38,628 bases of DNA. Source: Lachnospiraceae bacterium (GTDB taxonomy: Bacteria; Bacillota; Clostridia; Lachnospirales; Lachnospiraceae). The first letter of the stretch is position 1. The number at the start of each line of letters is the position of its first letter. The stretch covers positions 1 through 38,628 of the forward strand of contig JAILHY010000190.1 of assembly GCA_024695575.1 (NCBI GenBank). The letters are read 5' to 3'. A program made the position numbers and the translations under genes. The notes under the pieces are model-generated. The model did no database searches. It worked only from the letters and a program-made list of their open reading frames with translations, and was not told the origin of the DNA. This document shows positions 8,956-19,567 of the stretch, in pieces.

Positions 8956-10332
8956 ATGAAGATCATCATCGCAGGACTCGGCGAGGCCGGGATCTCCCTT
9001 GTAAGGGCACTTTCTTCAAAAGAGCACGAGATAACCGTAATTGACAGAGACGCAGCGCTTATTGACTCCGTTACGGACAGATACAGCGTAAACGGCGTTG
9101 TTGGAAGCAGCGCATCCCGCGAGACCCTTTCCAAAGCAGGAATGGCCGGAACGGACTTCTTTATCGCGCTTACCCACATAGACGAAGTCAATCTCCTAAG
9201 CTGCATGCAGGCCAAGAACCTTGGGGCCACCAGGACCGTAAGCCGCCTTCAGATGCCCGATCTTTCATCAGATTCGGAGGATCTTAATAAAGAATACGGT
9301 ATCGACTATATCGTACGTCCCTGCAAAGATATCGCTGCAGAGATATACCGTAACCTTGGCCTTCCCGGATTTGTTAAGTTAGAGGGCATTTTCGGCGATC
9401 AGGTAACCCTCGTGGACATTAACATCCTGCGGGATTCCTGTCTTGTGGGCCACAGCCTTGCAGGGATCAGAAAAGAGATCCGCACGGATATGCTCATAAG
9501 CACCGTGATCCGTGACGATAAGCTCATTATTCCGGACGGTAAGTTTATTATTGAGGAAGGAGATATACTTACGATCTCAGCTTCTGCGGAAAGTTTGAAT
9601 GATATTCTTGAAACTCTCGGGATCAAGCGCAATCCCGCCAAGAGTGTTATGATGGTTGGCTGCGATCTTACAGGCGAATATCTGACAGAGAAGCTCCTTT
9701 CAGAAGGCCGCAAGGTCACTATACTTGAAAGCGATCAGAATCGCTGCAGAGCGCTTATGAACCGTTTCCCCAAGGCCGACATTATCTTCTCAGACGGGGA
9801 CATTACATCTGTCCTGGAAGAAGAAAAACTTGATGCTGCCGGAACCGTCATTTCTCTTACCGACAGCGACGAAACCAATCTTGTTGTAAGCCTTTTTGCA
9901 TGGTCGAAGCAGGTTCCTTCCGTGATAACCCGCGTTGATAAGCAGAATCACGTTCGCCTCTTACACAAGGTAAACATAGATATTACCGCATCTCCCACCG
10001 AGCTTTCGGTTCAAAGGATCCTTCACTTTATAAGAAACACCGAAGGACACGTTCTTAACAAGGCTGCCGGAAGTTATCTCGGATTCTACCGTGTGGCAGA
10101 CGGAATGGCTGATGTTATGGAATTCAGCGTCGGAAGCAGTTTCCACGCTTTAAACACAAAAATAGCGGATAAAGCCTTCAATATCAAAAAAGATATCATC
10201 GTATCAGGCATTATCCGCAATGATAAACTTATTATCCCCGATGGATCCTCATATCTTACCGAGGGTGACCGCGTACTGCTTACAGCCCCCGTTTCCAAAG
10301 GGATCAAGACGCTTGGCGACGCGTTTCATTGA
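8956..10332 (+). CDS. trkA: TrkA-type double RCK (NAD-binding) regulator of potassium transport
   Basis: A 458-residue protein with TrkA's duplicated layout: a Rossmann RCK-N domain (residues 1 to about 125, GLGEAG), an RCK-C domain with the IPDGKFIIEEGD turn, then a second RCK-N (about 230 to 350, GCDLTG) and RCK-C ending in IPDGSSYLTEGD. The second dinucleotide loop has lost the first glycine of the usual GxGxxG. It is soluble and should assemble on the cytoplasmic face of an ion transporter. A ribosome binding site AGGA lies eight bases before ATG 8956. The gene follows the NhaP-type antiporter by 15 bp and they are almost surely cotranscribed. The stop lies 9 bp from the end of the convergent MATE gene, with no terminator between them. 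Confidence 0.92.
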   Translation: MKIIIAGLGEAGISLVRALSSKEHEITVIDRDAALIDSVTDRYSVNGVVGSSASRETLSKAGMAGTDFFIALTHIDEVNLLSCMQAKNLGATRTVSRLQMPDLSSDSEDLNKEYGIDYIVRPCKDIAAEIYRNLGLPGFVKLEGIFGDQVTLVDINILRDSCLVGHSLAGIRKEIRTDMLISTVIRDDKLIIPDGKFIIEEGDILTISASAESLNDILETLGIKRNPAKSVMMVGCDLTGEYLTEKLLSEGRKVTILESDQNRCRALMNRFPKADIIFSDGDITSVLEEEKLDAAGTVISLTDSDETNLVVSLFAWSKQVPSVITRVDKQNHVRLLHKVNIDITASPTELSVQRILHFIRNTEGHVLNKAAGSYLGFYRVADGMADVMEFSVGSSFHALNTKIADKAFNIKKDIIVSGIIRNDKLIIPDGSSYLTEGDRVLLTAPVSKGIKTLGDAFH

Positions 10333-10341
10333 TGTTGTTTA

Positions 10342-11718
10342 CTAATTTACCAGATCGTTGATCCAGACTTTCTTTTTGAGCATGATATAGCCGATCGCGA
10401 CCTTGATAAAATCAAGAGCAAGGACGATCGTGTAAAGATATCCGATGGTAAGCCCTGTAAATCTGGATAAAATAAAGGCTACAGGCCAGGATACCACCCA
10501 CAGGAACGCAGAGTCAAACAGGAACGTGATAAATGTCCTGCCTCCGGATCTTAATGTAAAGTACGCGCAGTTAAGGAACGCTCCCACCGGCATGAAGCAG
10601 GCACCGATCCTTATAAGCATGGTGGCAAGGTGTCTGATATCGTCCGAAGTGTTGTAAAGGAGTGGAAAGAAAGGGGCCACGCAGGCCTGGATCACACCGA
10701 GACACGCAGAAAGCACTACGGAAAAAGCAATAATCTTGTTATCCGTATCCACAACACTTGACATATCACCGGAACCCAGGATCTGTCCTATGGTAATAGC
10801 CGTTACGGTACCCATGGAGATCATAAACACATTAAAGAGGTTCGTGATGGTATTTGAAATGTTAAATGCCGCTATTATTCCAAGTCCTCTTGTGGAATAA
10901 CACTGAGTAAGTGCAGTCATACCCATGGACCACAGGAACTCGTTTAAGAATAAAGGCGTACCTTTTACTAGGATCTTTACAAACAGGTTGCCGGGGATCT
11001 TAAAGCCCTTATAGAGTCCCACAACAAAGGGATTTCTTTCTTTATGAGTGTGCGTCCAGATAATAACGATAGCAAGTTCCACAAAGCGGGAAAGCACCGT
11101 AGCAATGGCCGCTCCCACAACGCCCAGCTTAGGTGCGCCGAAATGACCGAAGATCAGGATATAGTTAAAGCAAAGATTAACGCCCACCGCTATAAGCCCT
11201 GCAGTCATGGGCACCACAGTCTCTCCTGACTCACGAAGAGTGCCCGCATAGCTTTGTGTAATGGCAAAAGGAAGCAATCCTGCCAGCATCACAAGCAGAT
11301 ACTTACTTGCGTAATCAAGGGTGGCAACCGGATCTATTCCCTCGCCCTGCTCGTGAAGGAACAATGTGATAAGCTGTTCCTTAAACACCACGAAGGTCAA
11401 TGCTCCAAGAGCCGATATAAGGACAGCCACCAGCAGTTTAAACCGGACGGTGTAACGGATACCTTCATCATTCTTCTGCCCTACGTACTGCGCAGTAAAA
11501 ATTCCGGGGCCTGAGATCGCTCCGAATATTCCCAGATAGAACACAAAAAGAAGCTGATTAATAATGGCAACACCGGACATAGGCTCAGTGCCTACGCGGC
11601 CTACCATGATGTTATCAAGAAGGCTTACAAAGTTGGTAATGCCGTTCTGTACGATGATGGGGATGCCCACCGCCAGAATCTTTTTGTAAAACGCTTTATC
11701 GCCGATAAGTTTTCTCAT
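10342..11718 (-). CDS. MATE-family multidrug/Na+ efflux transporter
   Basis: A 458-residue polytopic protein with twelve predicted helices. It has the two-lobed MATE pattern, including PIIVQNGITNFVSLLDNIMVG at the start of lobe one and the matching GTPLFLNEFLWSMGMT at the start of lobe two. It should export cationic drugs or metabolites using Na+ or H+; the substrate is not readable. ATG 11718 has GGTGA four bases upstream. The predicted dnaJ terminator lies only ten bases before the start, so transcripts must either read through that hairpin or start at an unseen promoter. It ends tail to tail with trkA. Confidence 0.92.
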   Translation of the reverse strand: MRKLIGDKAFYKKILAVGIPIIVQNGITNFVSLLDNIMVGRVGTEPMSGVAIINQLLFVFYLGIFGAISGPGIFTAQYVGQKNDEGIRYTVRFKLLVAVLISALGALTFVVFKEQLITLFLHEQGEGIDPVATLDYASKYLLVMLAGLLPFAITQSYAGTLRESGETVVPMTAGLIAVGVNLCFNYILIFGHFGAPKLGVVGAAIATVLSRFVELAIVIIWTHTHKERNPFVVGLYKGFKIPGNLFVKILVKGTPLFLNEFLWSMGMTALTQCYSTRGLGIIAAFNISNTITNLFNVFMISMGTVTAITIGQILGSGDMSSVVDTDNKIIAFSVVLSACLGVIQACVAPFFPLLYNTSDDIRHLATMLIRIGACFMPVGAFLNCAYFTLRSGGRTFITFLFDSAFLWVVSWPVAFILSRFTGLTIGYLYTIVLALDFIKVAIGYIMLKKKVWINDLVN

Positions 11719-11728
11719 ATTTCACCAC

Positions 11729-11757
11729 AAAAAAGACGGCCACTGTCGACCGTCTTT
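11729..11757 (-). terminator. Rho-independent terminator after dnaJ, abutting the MATE start
   Basis: On the minus strand AAAGACGGTC and GGCCGTCTTT form a 10-bp stem with a 6-base loop, followed by further T residues. One pair is a G-U wobble only in the minus transcript, which supports that direction. Its T-run ends directly at the ribosome binding site of the MATE gene. Confidence 0.8.
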
Positions 11758-11793
11758 CATATTGACATATAATCATTCCATTGTCAAATGTAC

Positions 11794-12966
11794 TTATTTC
11801 CAGAAGCCTTTCTTTTTCTTGTCCTCGGTGCCTTCGCCTGATGCATTTCCGCTTGCGTTCTTCACTGCATTGAGTGAATCTCCCGTGAGGGCATCAAACT
11901 CGCGCAAAAGTTCTCTGGCTTCCTTTGAAAGTTTCTCGGGTGTCTGAACCACAAGCGTTACATAGTGGTCACCGCGGACATCCTTGTACCTTAAGGAAGG
12001 AACGCCCTTTCCTTTGAGTCTTACGCGGGTATCCGTCTGGGTTCCTGGCTTAACTTCGTATGCAACACGGCCATCCACCGTATCTATCAGTATCTCGCCG
12101 CCAAGTGCCGCAACTGCAAAAGAAACCGGAACGGAAGAGTAGATATTAACGTCCTGCCTCTGGAAAATAGGATGAGGTGTAACGATTACTTCAACCAGAA
12201 GATCACCGCGCTCACCACCGTTGCTTCCGGGTTCACCCTTGCCGCTTATACGAACGCTCTGTCCGTTATCGATACCTGCAGGGATCGAAACTTCGATCTT
12301 TTTACGGGCACTGATATAACCTGCGCCGCCGCAGTCGGGACATTTTTCTTTTACAATCTTGCCCGAACCGTGACAGTCGGGACAAACCTGCACATTCCTT
12401 ACAGTTCCGAAGAAGGACTGCTGTGTAAATACCACCTGGCCCTGTCCCTTACACTTGGGACATGTTTCGGGCTTGGAACCGGGCTTGGCGCCTGATCCGT
12501 GACAAGTCTTACATTCATCCTTTAAGTTAAGCTCAAGCTCCTTCTTGCAGCCAAATACAGCCTCTGTAAAAGAAATCCTGATGCTGGTACGAAGGTTTGC
12601 ACCTCTCTGAGGGCCGCCCCTGGAACTCCTTGATCTGCCGCCTCCAAAGAAATCGCCGAAAAGATCGCCGAAAATGTCGGTAAAATCGGCGCCGGAGAAA
12701 TCGAAACCTCCAAAGCCGCCCTGGCCCATACCGCCATCAAATGCAGCATGTCCGTACTGGTCGTACTGGCGTCTCTTATCCGGATCCGAAAGAACGGCAT
12801 AAGCTTCGCTGGCTTCCTTGAACTTGGCTTCGGCTTCCTTGTCACCGGGGTTCATATCGGGGTGATATTTCTTGGCCAGTTGCCTGTATGCTTTTTTAAG
12901 AGTATCCTCGTCCGCGTTCTTGTCGACTCCGAGGACCTCGTAATAATCACGTTTTGAATCTGCCAT
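11794..12966 (-). CDS. dnaJ: Chaperone DnaJ (Hsp40)
   Basis: A 390-residue co-chaperone with full type I architecture. It has a J domain (residues 5-70, HPD in [11 protein letters not shown]), a Gly/Phe-rich linker (about 75-110), and a zinc domain with four CxxCxGxG repeats ([32 protein letters not shown]). The C-terminal substrate-binding domains follow. It delivers unfolded protein to DnaK and stimulates its ATPase. It is the last heat-shock gene of the operon, 64 bp after dnaK. The ribosome binding site GAGG lies about ten bases before the ATG, directly at the foot of an intergenic hairpin that may tune its translation or mRNA stability. Confidence 0.98.
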   Translation of the reverse strand: MADSKRDYYEVLGVDKNADEDTLKKAYRQLAKKYHPDMNPGDKEAEAKFKEASEAYAVLSDPDKRRQYDQYGHAAFDGGMGQGGFGGFDFSGADFTDIFGDLFGDFFGGGRSRSSRGGPQRGANLRTSIRISFTEAVFGCKKELELNLKDECKTCHGSGAKPGSKPETCPKCKGQGQVVFTQQSFFGTVRNVQVCPDCHGSGKIVKEKCPDCGGAGYISARKKIEVSIPAGIDNGQSVRISGKGEPGSNGGERGDLLVEVIVTPHPIFQRQDVNIYSSVPVSFAVAALGGEILIDTVDGRVAYEVKPGTQTDTRVRLKGKGVPSLRYKDVRGDHYVTLVVQTPEKLSKEARELLREFDALTGDSLNAVKNASGNASGEGTEDKKKKGFWK

Positions 12967-12980
12967 TTACTTATAACCTC

Positions 12981-13010
12981 AATGGGGGACGGGATAGCCC
13001 GTCCCTCATT
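12981..13010 (-). other. Intercistronic hairpin between dnaK and dnaJ
   Basis: GGGACGGG (12986-12993) and CCCGTCCC (12998-13005) form a perfect 8-bp stem with a 4-base loop. It extends by four more pairs beyond one mismatch to 12981 and 13010. No T-run follows on the minus strand, so it is more likely an mRNA-processing, stability or partial attenuation element than a terminator. The dnaJ ribosome binding site starts right after it. Confidence 0.6.
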
Positions 13011-13030
13011 TAATTCTGCTTTTCTGAAGA

Positions 13031-14962
<1,932 letters not shown>

Positions 14963-14967
14963 TTATA

Positions 14968-15636
14968 TTATGAAACTACCGACACCATTGAGTGCCGTAC
15001 AACCATATCGTGGTAAGTGTAACCCTTCTGAAGTTCTTCAGCCACAGTACCGCTTTCAAGTTCTTCGCTCTCCACCTGCATTACCGCATTATGAAGGTCC
15101 GGGTTAAATTCCGTGCCCTTGGCTTCGATTGGCTTAACTCCGAGATTGTCAAGCTCTGTCATAAGCTGCTTGTAGATCTTGTTCATGCCGTCTACGAAGG
15201 GGCTTTCCTTCTGATCCTCGGGAACCGTTGCGAGACCTCTTTCAAAGTTGTCCACAACCGGGAGTATTTTCTCTATAACACTCTTGGCTCCAATGTCAAA
15301 CATCTGGGATTTCTCTTTGTCAGTACGTTTCCTGAAGTTCTCGAATTCTGCCATCTGGCGGATCCGGGCGTCTGTCAGTTCCTTTACCTTATCTTCAAGT
15401 TCCGTAAGTTTCTTGTCTTTTTTCTTTTTAAAGAAGCCTTCCTTTTCGGAATCGGGTTCTGCTGCTTCATCACCGGACTCTTTAGCCTCAGCGACTTCCT
15501 CGTCGGATTCTGCAGGTTCTTCAGTCTCTTCCGTCTCCTCCGGATCAAGACCCTCTGCAGCTTCCCCTAAAGCCTCCTCAAGAGCTTCTTCTTTTTCCAA
15601 TTCCTTTTTATCCTTGTTATTGCCCAACTCTATCAT
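14968..15636 (-). CDS. grpE: Nucleotide exchange factor GrpE
   Basis: A 222-residue GrpE with an acidic, Glu-rich N-terminal third (about residues 10-70). A long coiled-coil region follows (DKVKELTDARIRQMAEFENFRKR in part), then the C-terminal beta domain with FNPDLHNAVMQV. It releases ADP from DnaK. The start ATG overlaps the hrcA stop as ATGA. The purine run AGAAAGG touches the ATG with no spacing, while a TTG at codon 4 would have nine-base spacing, so the true start could be TTG 15627; I keep the ATG. It lies second in the heat-shock operon. Confidence 0.97.
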   Translation of the reverse strand: MIELGNNKDKKELEKEEALEEALGEAAEGLDPEETEETEEPAESDEEVAEAKESGDEAAEPDSEKEGFFKKKKDKKLTELEDKVKELTDARIRQMAEFENFRKRTDKEKSQMFDIGAKSVIEKILPVVDNFERGLATVPEDQKESPFVDGMNKIYKQLMTELDNLGVKPIEAKGTEFNPDLHNAVMQVESEELESGTVAEELQKGYTYHDMVVRHSMVSVVS

Positions 15637-16658
15637 CCTTTCTTATACAAGGAATCTAACTGATTCATCATATTCTTTACTGTCCCGACAACTTTCTCGT
15701 AGTCCATTCGCTTGGGACCCACGATACCGATGGTACCCTTGACTCCTTTCTCAAGCTCGTAGGTTGCGGTGACCACGCTGCAGTCCTTGAGGCCTTCGAT
15801 GGGGGATTCCTCGCCGATGTAAACCCTTATGCCGTTTCCGTCATTGGAAAGGCCGGACAAAGCAAGTTCATTCAGCGAATCCTTCTGCTCGAAGGTGTTA
15901 AGCAGTTCGCCAACCCTTTCTTTATCCGCAAGCTCGGGATATTTAAGGATATTGGTAGTTCCGCTTGTGTAGATCTCAAGGTCCTCATCGGAATGAATGG
16001 CATCCGCTACAGCATCGATAACATCGCTCACTATGTCGGAATGAATGCCTGCCATCTTCTTGATGCTTGAAATGATGCCAAGATTGATCTGCTCTATGCT
16101 GAGCCCGTTTAAATGGGTGTTAAGCAGAATGTTAAGCTTAAGCATCGTCTCATCGTCTATAAGCTCCGTTACGGGGATCATGTGATTCTTGATAACATTG
16201 CCTTCCGTAACTATTACCGCTAAGAGCTGCGAAGCATCCAGGCGCGAAAGCTGTATAAACTTAAGCTTGTTGGCATTGTAGCTCGGAGCCGAAACCATTG
16301 CGGTATAATTGGTGTTGACCGCTAAGAGCTTGGCCGCCTGCTTAAGGAGTGAGTCGATCTTTTCTTCCTTTTGCAAAAGAAGTTCTTTCATCTCATCGAC
16401 TTCTTTTTCCTTCTCCGCAAGCATGTGGTCTACATACAGGCGATAGCCCTTGTCGGAAGGGATACGGCCCGCGGAGGTATGTGGCTGAACGATATACCCA
16501 AGCTCCTCAAGATCCGCCATCTCATTGCGAATGGTGGCGGAACTAAGGTTCAGATCCGTATATTTGGAAATCGTACGACTGCCCACCGGCTCGCCGGATT
16601 CAAGGTAGTTACGTACTATTGCCTGCAAAATCTTAAATTTGCGTTCGTCAAGATCCAC
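15633..16658 (-). CDS. hrcA: Heat-inducible transcription repressor HrcA
   Basis: A repressor of about 341 residues that binds CIRCE operators. The N-terminal winged helix shows GSRTISKYTDLNLSSATIRN and MADLEELGY, with PHTSAGRIPSDKGYR beyond; the C-terminal part is the HrcA dimerisation and GAF-like region. I place the start at GTG 16658, because GGAGG (16667-16671) lies eight bases upstream and the protein then begins like other HrcA proteins (DERKFKILQ). A longer frame from TTG 16712 starts inside the CIRCE and has no ribosome binding site. HrcA autoregulates this operon and needs GroEL for folding in studied species; groEL is not in the window. Confidence 0.97.
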   Translation of the reverse strand: MDLDERKFKILQAIVRNYLESGEPVGSRTISKYTDLNLSSATIRNEMADLEELGYIVQPHTSAGRIPSDKGYRLYVDHMLAEKEKEVDEMKELLLQKEEKIDSLLKQAAKLLAVNTNYTAMVSAPSYNANKLKFIQLSRLDASQLLAVIVTEGNVIKNHMIPVTELIDDETMLKLNILLNTHLNGLSIEQINLGIISSIKKMAGIHSDIVSDVIDAVADAIHSDEDLEIYTSGTTNILKYPELADKERVGELLNTFEQKDSLNELALSGLSNDGNGIRVYIGEESPIEGLKDCSVVTATYELEKGVKGTIGIVGPKRMDYEKVVGTVKNMMNQLDSLYKKG

Positions 16659-16666
16659 TGTAACTT

Positions 16667-16671
16667 CCTCC
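16667..16671 (-). promoter_or_regulatory. Ribosome binding site that decides the hrcA start
   Basis: GGAGG on the minus strand, eight bases before GTG 16658. It favours a GTG start over the longer in-frame TTG at 16712. Confidence 0.8.
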
Positions 16672-16701
16672 GAAGCAACCTGTTGTGTGGTTTTCGGGTT
16701 G

Positions 16702-16728
16702 TTAGCACTCAAAAAGGTCGAGTGCTAA
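16702..16728 (-). promoter_or_regulatory. CIRCE operator (HrcA-binding inverted repeat)
   Basis: TTAGCACTC and GAGTGCTAA are separated by exactly nine bases, a perfect match to the CIRCE consensus. It lies in the 5' leader of hrcA, a few bases after the predicted transcription start, so bound HrcA would block the whole hrcA-grpE-dnaK-dnaJ transcript. Confidence 0.97.
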
Positions 16729-16739
16729 TGTCTACAGAT

Positions 16740-16768
16740 ACACTAACACCCGACCCCTGATATGTCAA
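16740..16768 (-). promoter_or_regulatory. Predicted promoter of the hrcA-grpE-dnaK-dnaJ operon
   Basis: Minus-strand TTGACA (16763-16768) is perfect and stands 17 bp from TAGTGT (16740-16745), which is preceded by an extended TG. The expected start point falls just before the CIRCE element, as in other HrcA-controlled operons. Confidence 0.65.
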
Positions 16769-16812
16769 TAAATAAATTAGGTCAGATTCTAAAAAAACTA
16801 TAAAACACGGAT

Positions 16813-16829
16813 GGGATCTCTTTTATCCC
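16813..16829 (-). terminator. Possible weak terminator after the diguanylate cyclase gene
   Basis: GGGAT and ATCCC form a 5-bp stem spanning the stop codon, with T-rich stretches starting several bases downstream. The stem is short and the T-run is not adjacent, so this is uncertain. Confidence 0.25.
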
Positions 16830-18280
16830 TTCTTCTTGGTTTCCGCTTTGTTGTCGTACATCTTCTTGTCAGCACGCTCAAAGACATCCTCGTAGGAATA
16901 GTCCTTGATCTCGTCAAAGATGGCATAGCCCACGGCGGCATTGATCCGCTCCCACTCGGGAAGTGTTGCATCTATGTGCATTGCCCCCATGATTCGGGAG
17001 AATTTCTTCGTAAGCTTTAAAGCGTTGTCGTAATCCGTCCCCCGAAGGATGACCACGAATTCGTCGCCTCCGACACGGAATACGGGCGAATGTTCAAATA
17101 CTTCACAAACGGTTTTGCAAAGCTTCTTAATGGCTATATCGCCCTTCTCGTGGCCGAAAGTATCGTTTACGTACTTAAGGTCGTTCATATCGATCATGGC
17201 AACGCCAAAGAACTTGTTTCCGGCTGCCATCTGGATCTTAATATTCTCAACTTCCTGACTGTAGGCCGTCTTGTTACGGATACCCGTCAAAGCATCTTTG
17301 GTGGCAAGCTCCGAAAGCCTCATGGCTTTCTTTCTACTCTCCTCAAGATCAAGCTCCAGTATGTCGACCTTGACCGCCGACTCGAGCAATTCCTCAGCGT
17401 AACTCTTCATGCTGAGTGACATGTTTCCAAGGGTATTTGCGAGGGATTCGAGCTCGTCCCCTGATTTAAGCTTGGGCATATCAAGAACAAAGGCATCGGG
17501 ATTCTTTTCCTTCTGGCTCCTTGCTTCAAAGTCTACCGCCGCCTGCTCGATCTTCTTTACGGGCCTTAATACGCGGATATTAAGCCACTGCATGATGGAG
17601 AAGATAAACAATGCGCCGAGAACAATGGTTATTATCAGAAGATTGATAAGATAAGACCGCATTGTCCGTTCAATAAACTCAAGGCTGATACCGGCGGTCA
17701 GATCCGCAACGGGTTCACCGTTCTCGTCCCTTATGGTCATTGCAGCATTGTAGGTATTACCATATTCGTTCCTTGACTGGTTGTACTCTATCTCGTGGGA
17801 ATTAATATACTGGTCATAGAGATATTCCTTGAATTCCGGATCCAATATATATCCGTAATCATCCCCAAGTTCCGGTAAGGGGATCTCCTTTCGGTTGGTT
17901 CCCGAACGTTCATCCGGCAGCAAACCCGTAACGATCATGTAGATCTTTATGTCATCCCCTTCTTTCACGGGAAGACCCATAACTATGTCTTCAAGATCAT
18001 ATTCCCGCCTTGCGCTGTCGAAAAGATTGACAAGAAGCTCGTAATACTCGTTCCTGTCGAAGGTTTCCGTAACAGTCTTTAAATTATCCACGTTGATGAT
18101 ATCGTTGGTAAATTTAAGAATGGAGTTTAGATGCGACCGATACTGGCTCATCATTCGGTCTTTAAAAAGAAAATAACCGCTGATGCCCATGATGACGCAC
18201 AAAAGAATAACGAAAAAGAGACTCCCTGACAGCAGTCTCCCGTATAATGGACTTTTATATTTGCGCTTACACTCTGTCAT
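16823..18280 (-). CDS. Membrane-bound diguanylate cyclase (sensor-HAMP-GGDEF)
   Basis: A 485-residue signalling protein. A first membrane helix (about 18-38) is followed by an extracytoplasmic sensor region (about 40-208) without a recognised fold, a second helix (about 210-231), a HAMP-like linker (about 232-290), a coiled stretch and a GGDEF domain (about 325-480). The active-site loop reads RVGGDEF (GGDEF at 404-408), with DALTGIRN at the domain start. It should make cyclic di-GMP from GTP in response to an outside signal. No RxxD product-inhibition site is seen just before GGDEF, so feedback inhibition may be absent. The ribosome binding site GAGGT lies seven bases before ATG 18280. It lies downstream of an aminotransferase and a CheY-like gene; cotranscription is uncertain because of a 96-bp gap. 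Confidence 0.93.
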   Translation of the reverse strand: MTECKRKYKSPLYGRLLSGSLFFVILLCVIMGISGYFLFKDRMMSQYRSHLNSILKFTNDIINVDNLKTVTETFDRNEYYELLVNLFDSARREYDLEDIVMGLPVKEGDDIKIYMIVTGLLPDERSGTNRKEIPLPELGDDYGYILDPEFKEYLYDQYINSHEIEYNQSRNEYGNTYNAAMTIRDENGEPVADLTAGISLEFIERTMRSYLINLLIITIVLGALFIFSIMQWLNIRVLRPVKKIEQAAVDFEARSQKEKNPDAFVLDMPKLKSGDELESLANTLGNMSLSMKSYAEELLESAVKVDILELDLEESRKKAMRLSELATKDALTGIRNKTAYSQEVENIKIQMAAGNKFFGVAMIDMNDLKYVNDTFGHEKGDIAIKKLCKTVCEVFEHSPVFRVGGDEFVVILRGTDYDNALKLTKKFSRIMGAMHIDATLPEWERINAAVGYAIFDEIKDYSYEDVFERADKKMYDNKAETKKKG

Positions 18281-18327
18281 ACCCTATACCTCGCATAATT
18301 CAAATCGTCATAACCATCGATCGTGCT

Positions 18328-18344
18328 ATGATATAGGATATCAT
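18328..18344. repeat. 17-bp palindrome upstream of the diguanylate cyclase gene
   Basis: ATGATAT and ATATCAT flank a 3-base centre (AGG). It is centred about 56 bp before the GGDEF gene start, in the gap after the aminotransferase stop. It is operator-like, but A/T-rich and may be chance. Confidence 0.35.
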
Positions 18345-18376
18345 TGTGTACTTAATGAATTCTTAACAGCACGCCC

Positions 18377-19561
18377 TTAATACTCCGCAGCCACAAACTT
18401 GCGAAGAGCAGTAAGGGAACGCTCGACTTTCTCTGTATCTATGCAGTAAGCCATTCGGAAATACCCGGGGCATCCGAAGGAATCCGCAGGTACCAGCACA
18501 AGGTCGTACTTAAGGGCCTTGTTGCAGAAAGCAACCGCATCCTCTTCAAGAGCCTTGGGGAAGATATAGAAGGTTCCGCCGGGCTTAACGACCTCGAAAT
18601 CAAGGTGAACAAGCTCTCCGTAAAGAAGCTGCATGTTCTTTTCGTATACGCTCATGTCTGAGGTAATATCCAGACACTTGGAAACTGCAAGCTGTATGAT
18701 GGAAGGCGGGCAGTTATGTCCGATACCGCGGGAGATCTGTCCGCACATGGTTGCAATGGTAGTTGAGTCGGGATCTGCAGGATTAACGGCTATATAACCG
18801 ATTCTTTCACCCGGTACGGAAAGTGACTTGGAAAAAGAATAACAGCAGATGCTGTGCTCATAATATGAAGAAACAAAGTGGATCTTCGCTCCTCCGAAAA
18901 GGATCTCTCTGTAAGGTTCATCTGAAATAAGGTAGATAGGGAACCCGAATTCCTTGGACTTGGCTCTGAGTATGGAAGCAAGTCTTTCAAGTGTTTCCTC
19001 TGAATAAACCACGCCTGTAGGGTTATTGGGAGTGTTAACGAGCACCGCCTTAACCGAAGGAGTGAGCATCTCTTCAAACTTATCAAAATCGATCTGGAAG
19101 GCCTTGGTATCCGGAGGTACAAGCTTAAGAACGGCGCCGGTGCCGCCCACGTAATGATTGTACTCAGGGAAATAAGGGGCAAAAACAATGACCTCGTCGC
19201 CGGGAACTGTAACGGCTCTGATTGCATGAGCCACTGCACCTGCGGCGCCGCTGGTCATAAAGATGTCTGAAGCCTTATAGGTCATGCCGAATCGTCTGTT
19301 AAGGGAATCGGCTACCGCCTGTCTGACTGACTCGATACCAAGACTGGGAGAATACCCGTGAAGTTCCATTGTACTGCGGGTATTGAGAAGATCTATCATT
19401 TCTTTCGTAAATGCTTCGGGTACGGGAACCGAAGGATTGCCGAGACTGAAGTCAAATACATTCTCGTATCCTATCTCCTGTCCCCTCTTAGTAGCAAATT
19501 CCGAAAGATTTCTGATCACGGACTTCTGTCCGAGCATTGCTTTAAAAGTTTCGTTAATCAT
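18377..19561 (-). CDS. PLP-dependent class I/II aminotransferase
   Basis: A 394-residue fold-type I aminotransferase. Visible features are SLGNPSVPVP near the N-terminus, TSGAAGA (cofactor phosphate loop), the NNPTG motif with VNTPNNPTGVV, Asp in SDEPYRE, the PLP lysine in CYSFSKSLSVPGERIGY, and the late FRMAYC region with the substrate-binding Arg. This is the aspartate/aromatic aminotransferase-like group; the amino acid and keto-acid partners cannot be assigned. It starts six bases after the stop of a CheY-like response regulator gene, so the two are cotranscribed. The ribosome binding site is weak (GGGAT, about 11 bases before the ATG and inside the end of the upstream gene), which suggests translational coupling. 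Confidence 0.92.
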   Translation of the reverse strand: MINETFKAMLGQKSVIRNLSEFATKRGQEIGYENVFDFSLGNPSVPVPEAFTKEMIDLLNTRSTMELHGYSPSLGIESVRQAVADSLNRRFGMTYKASDIFMTSGAAGAVAHAIRAVTVPGDEVIVFAPYFPEYNHYVGGTGAVLKLVPPDTKAFQIDFDKFEEMLTPSVKAVLVNTPNNPTGVVYSEETLERLASILRAKSKEFGFPIYLISDEPYREILFGGAKIHFVSSYYEHSICCYSFSKSLSVPGERIGYIAVNPADPDSTTIATMCGQISRGIGHNCPPSIIQLAVSKCLDITSDMSVYEKNMQLLYGELVHLDFEVVKPGGTFYIFPKALEEDAVAFCNKALKYDLVLVPADSFGCPGYFRMAYCIDTEKVERSLTALRKFVAAEY

Positions 19562-19567
19562 AATACA

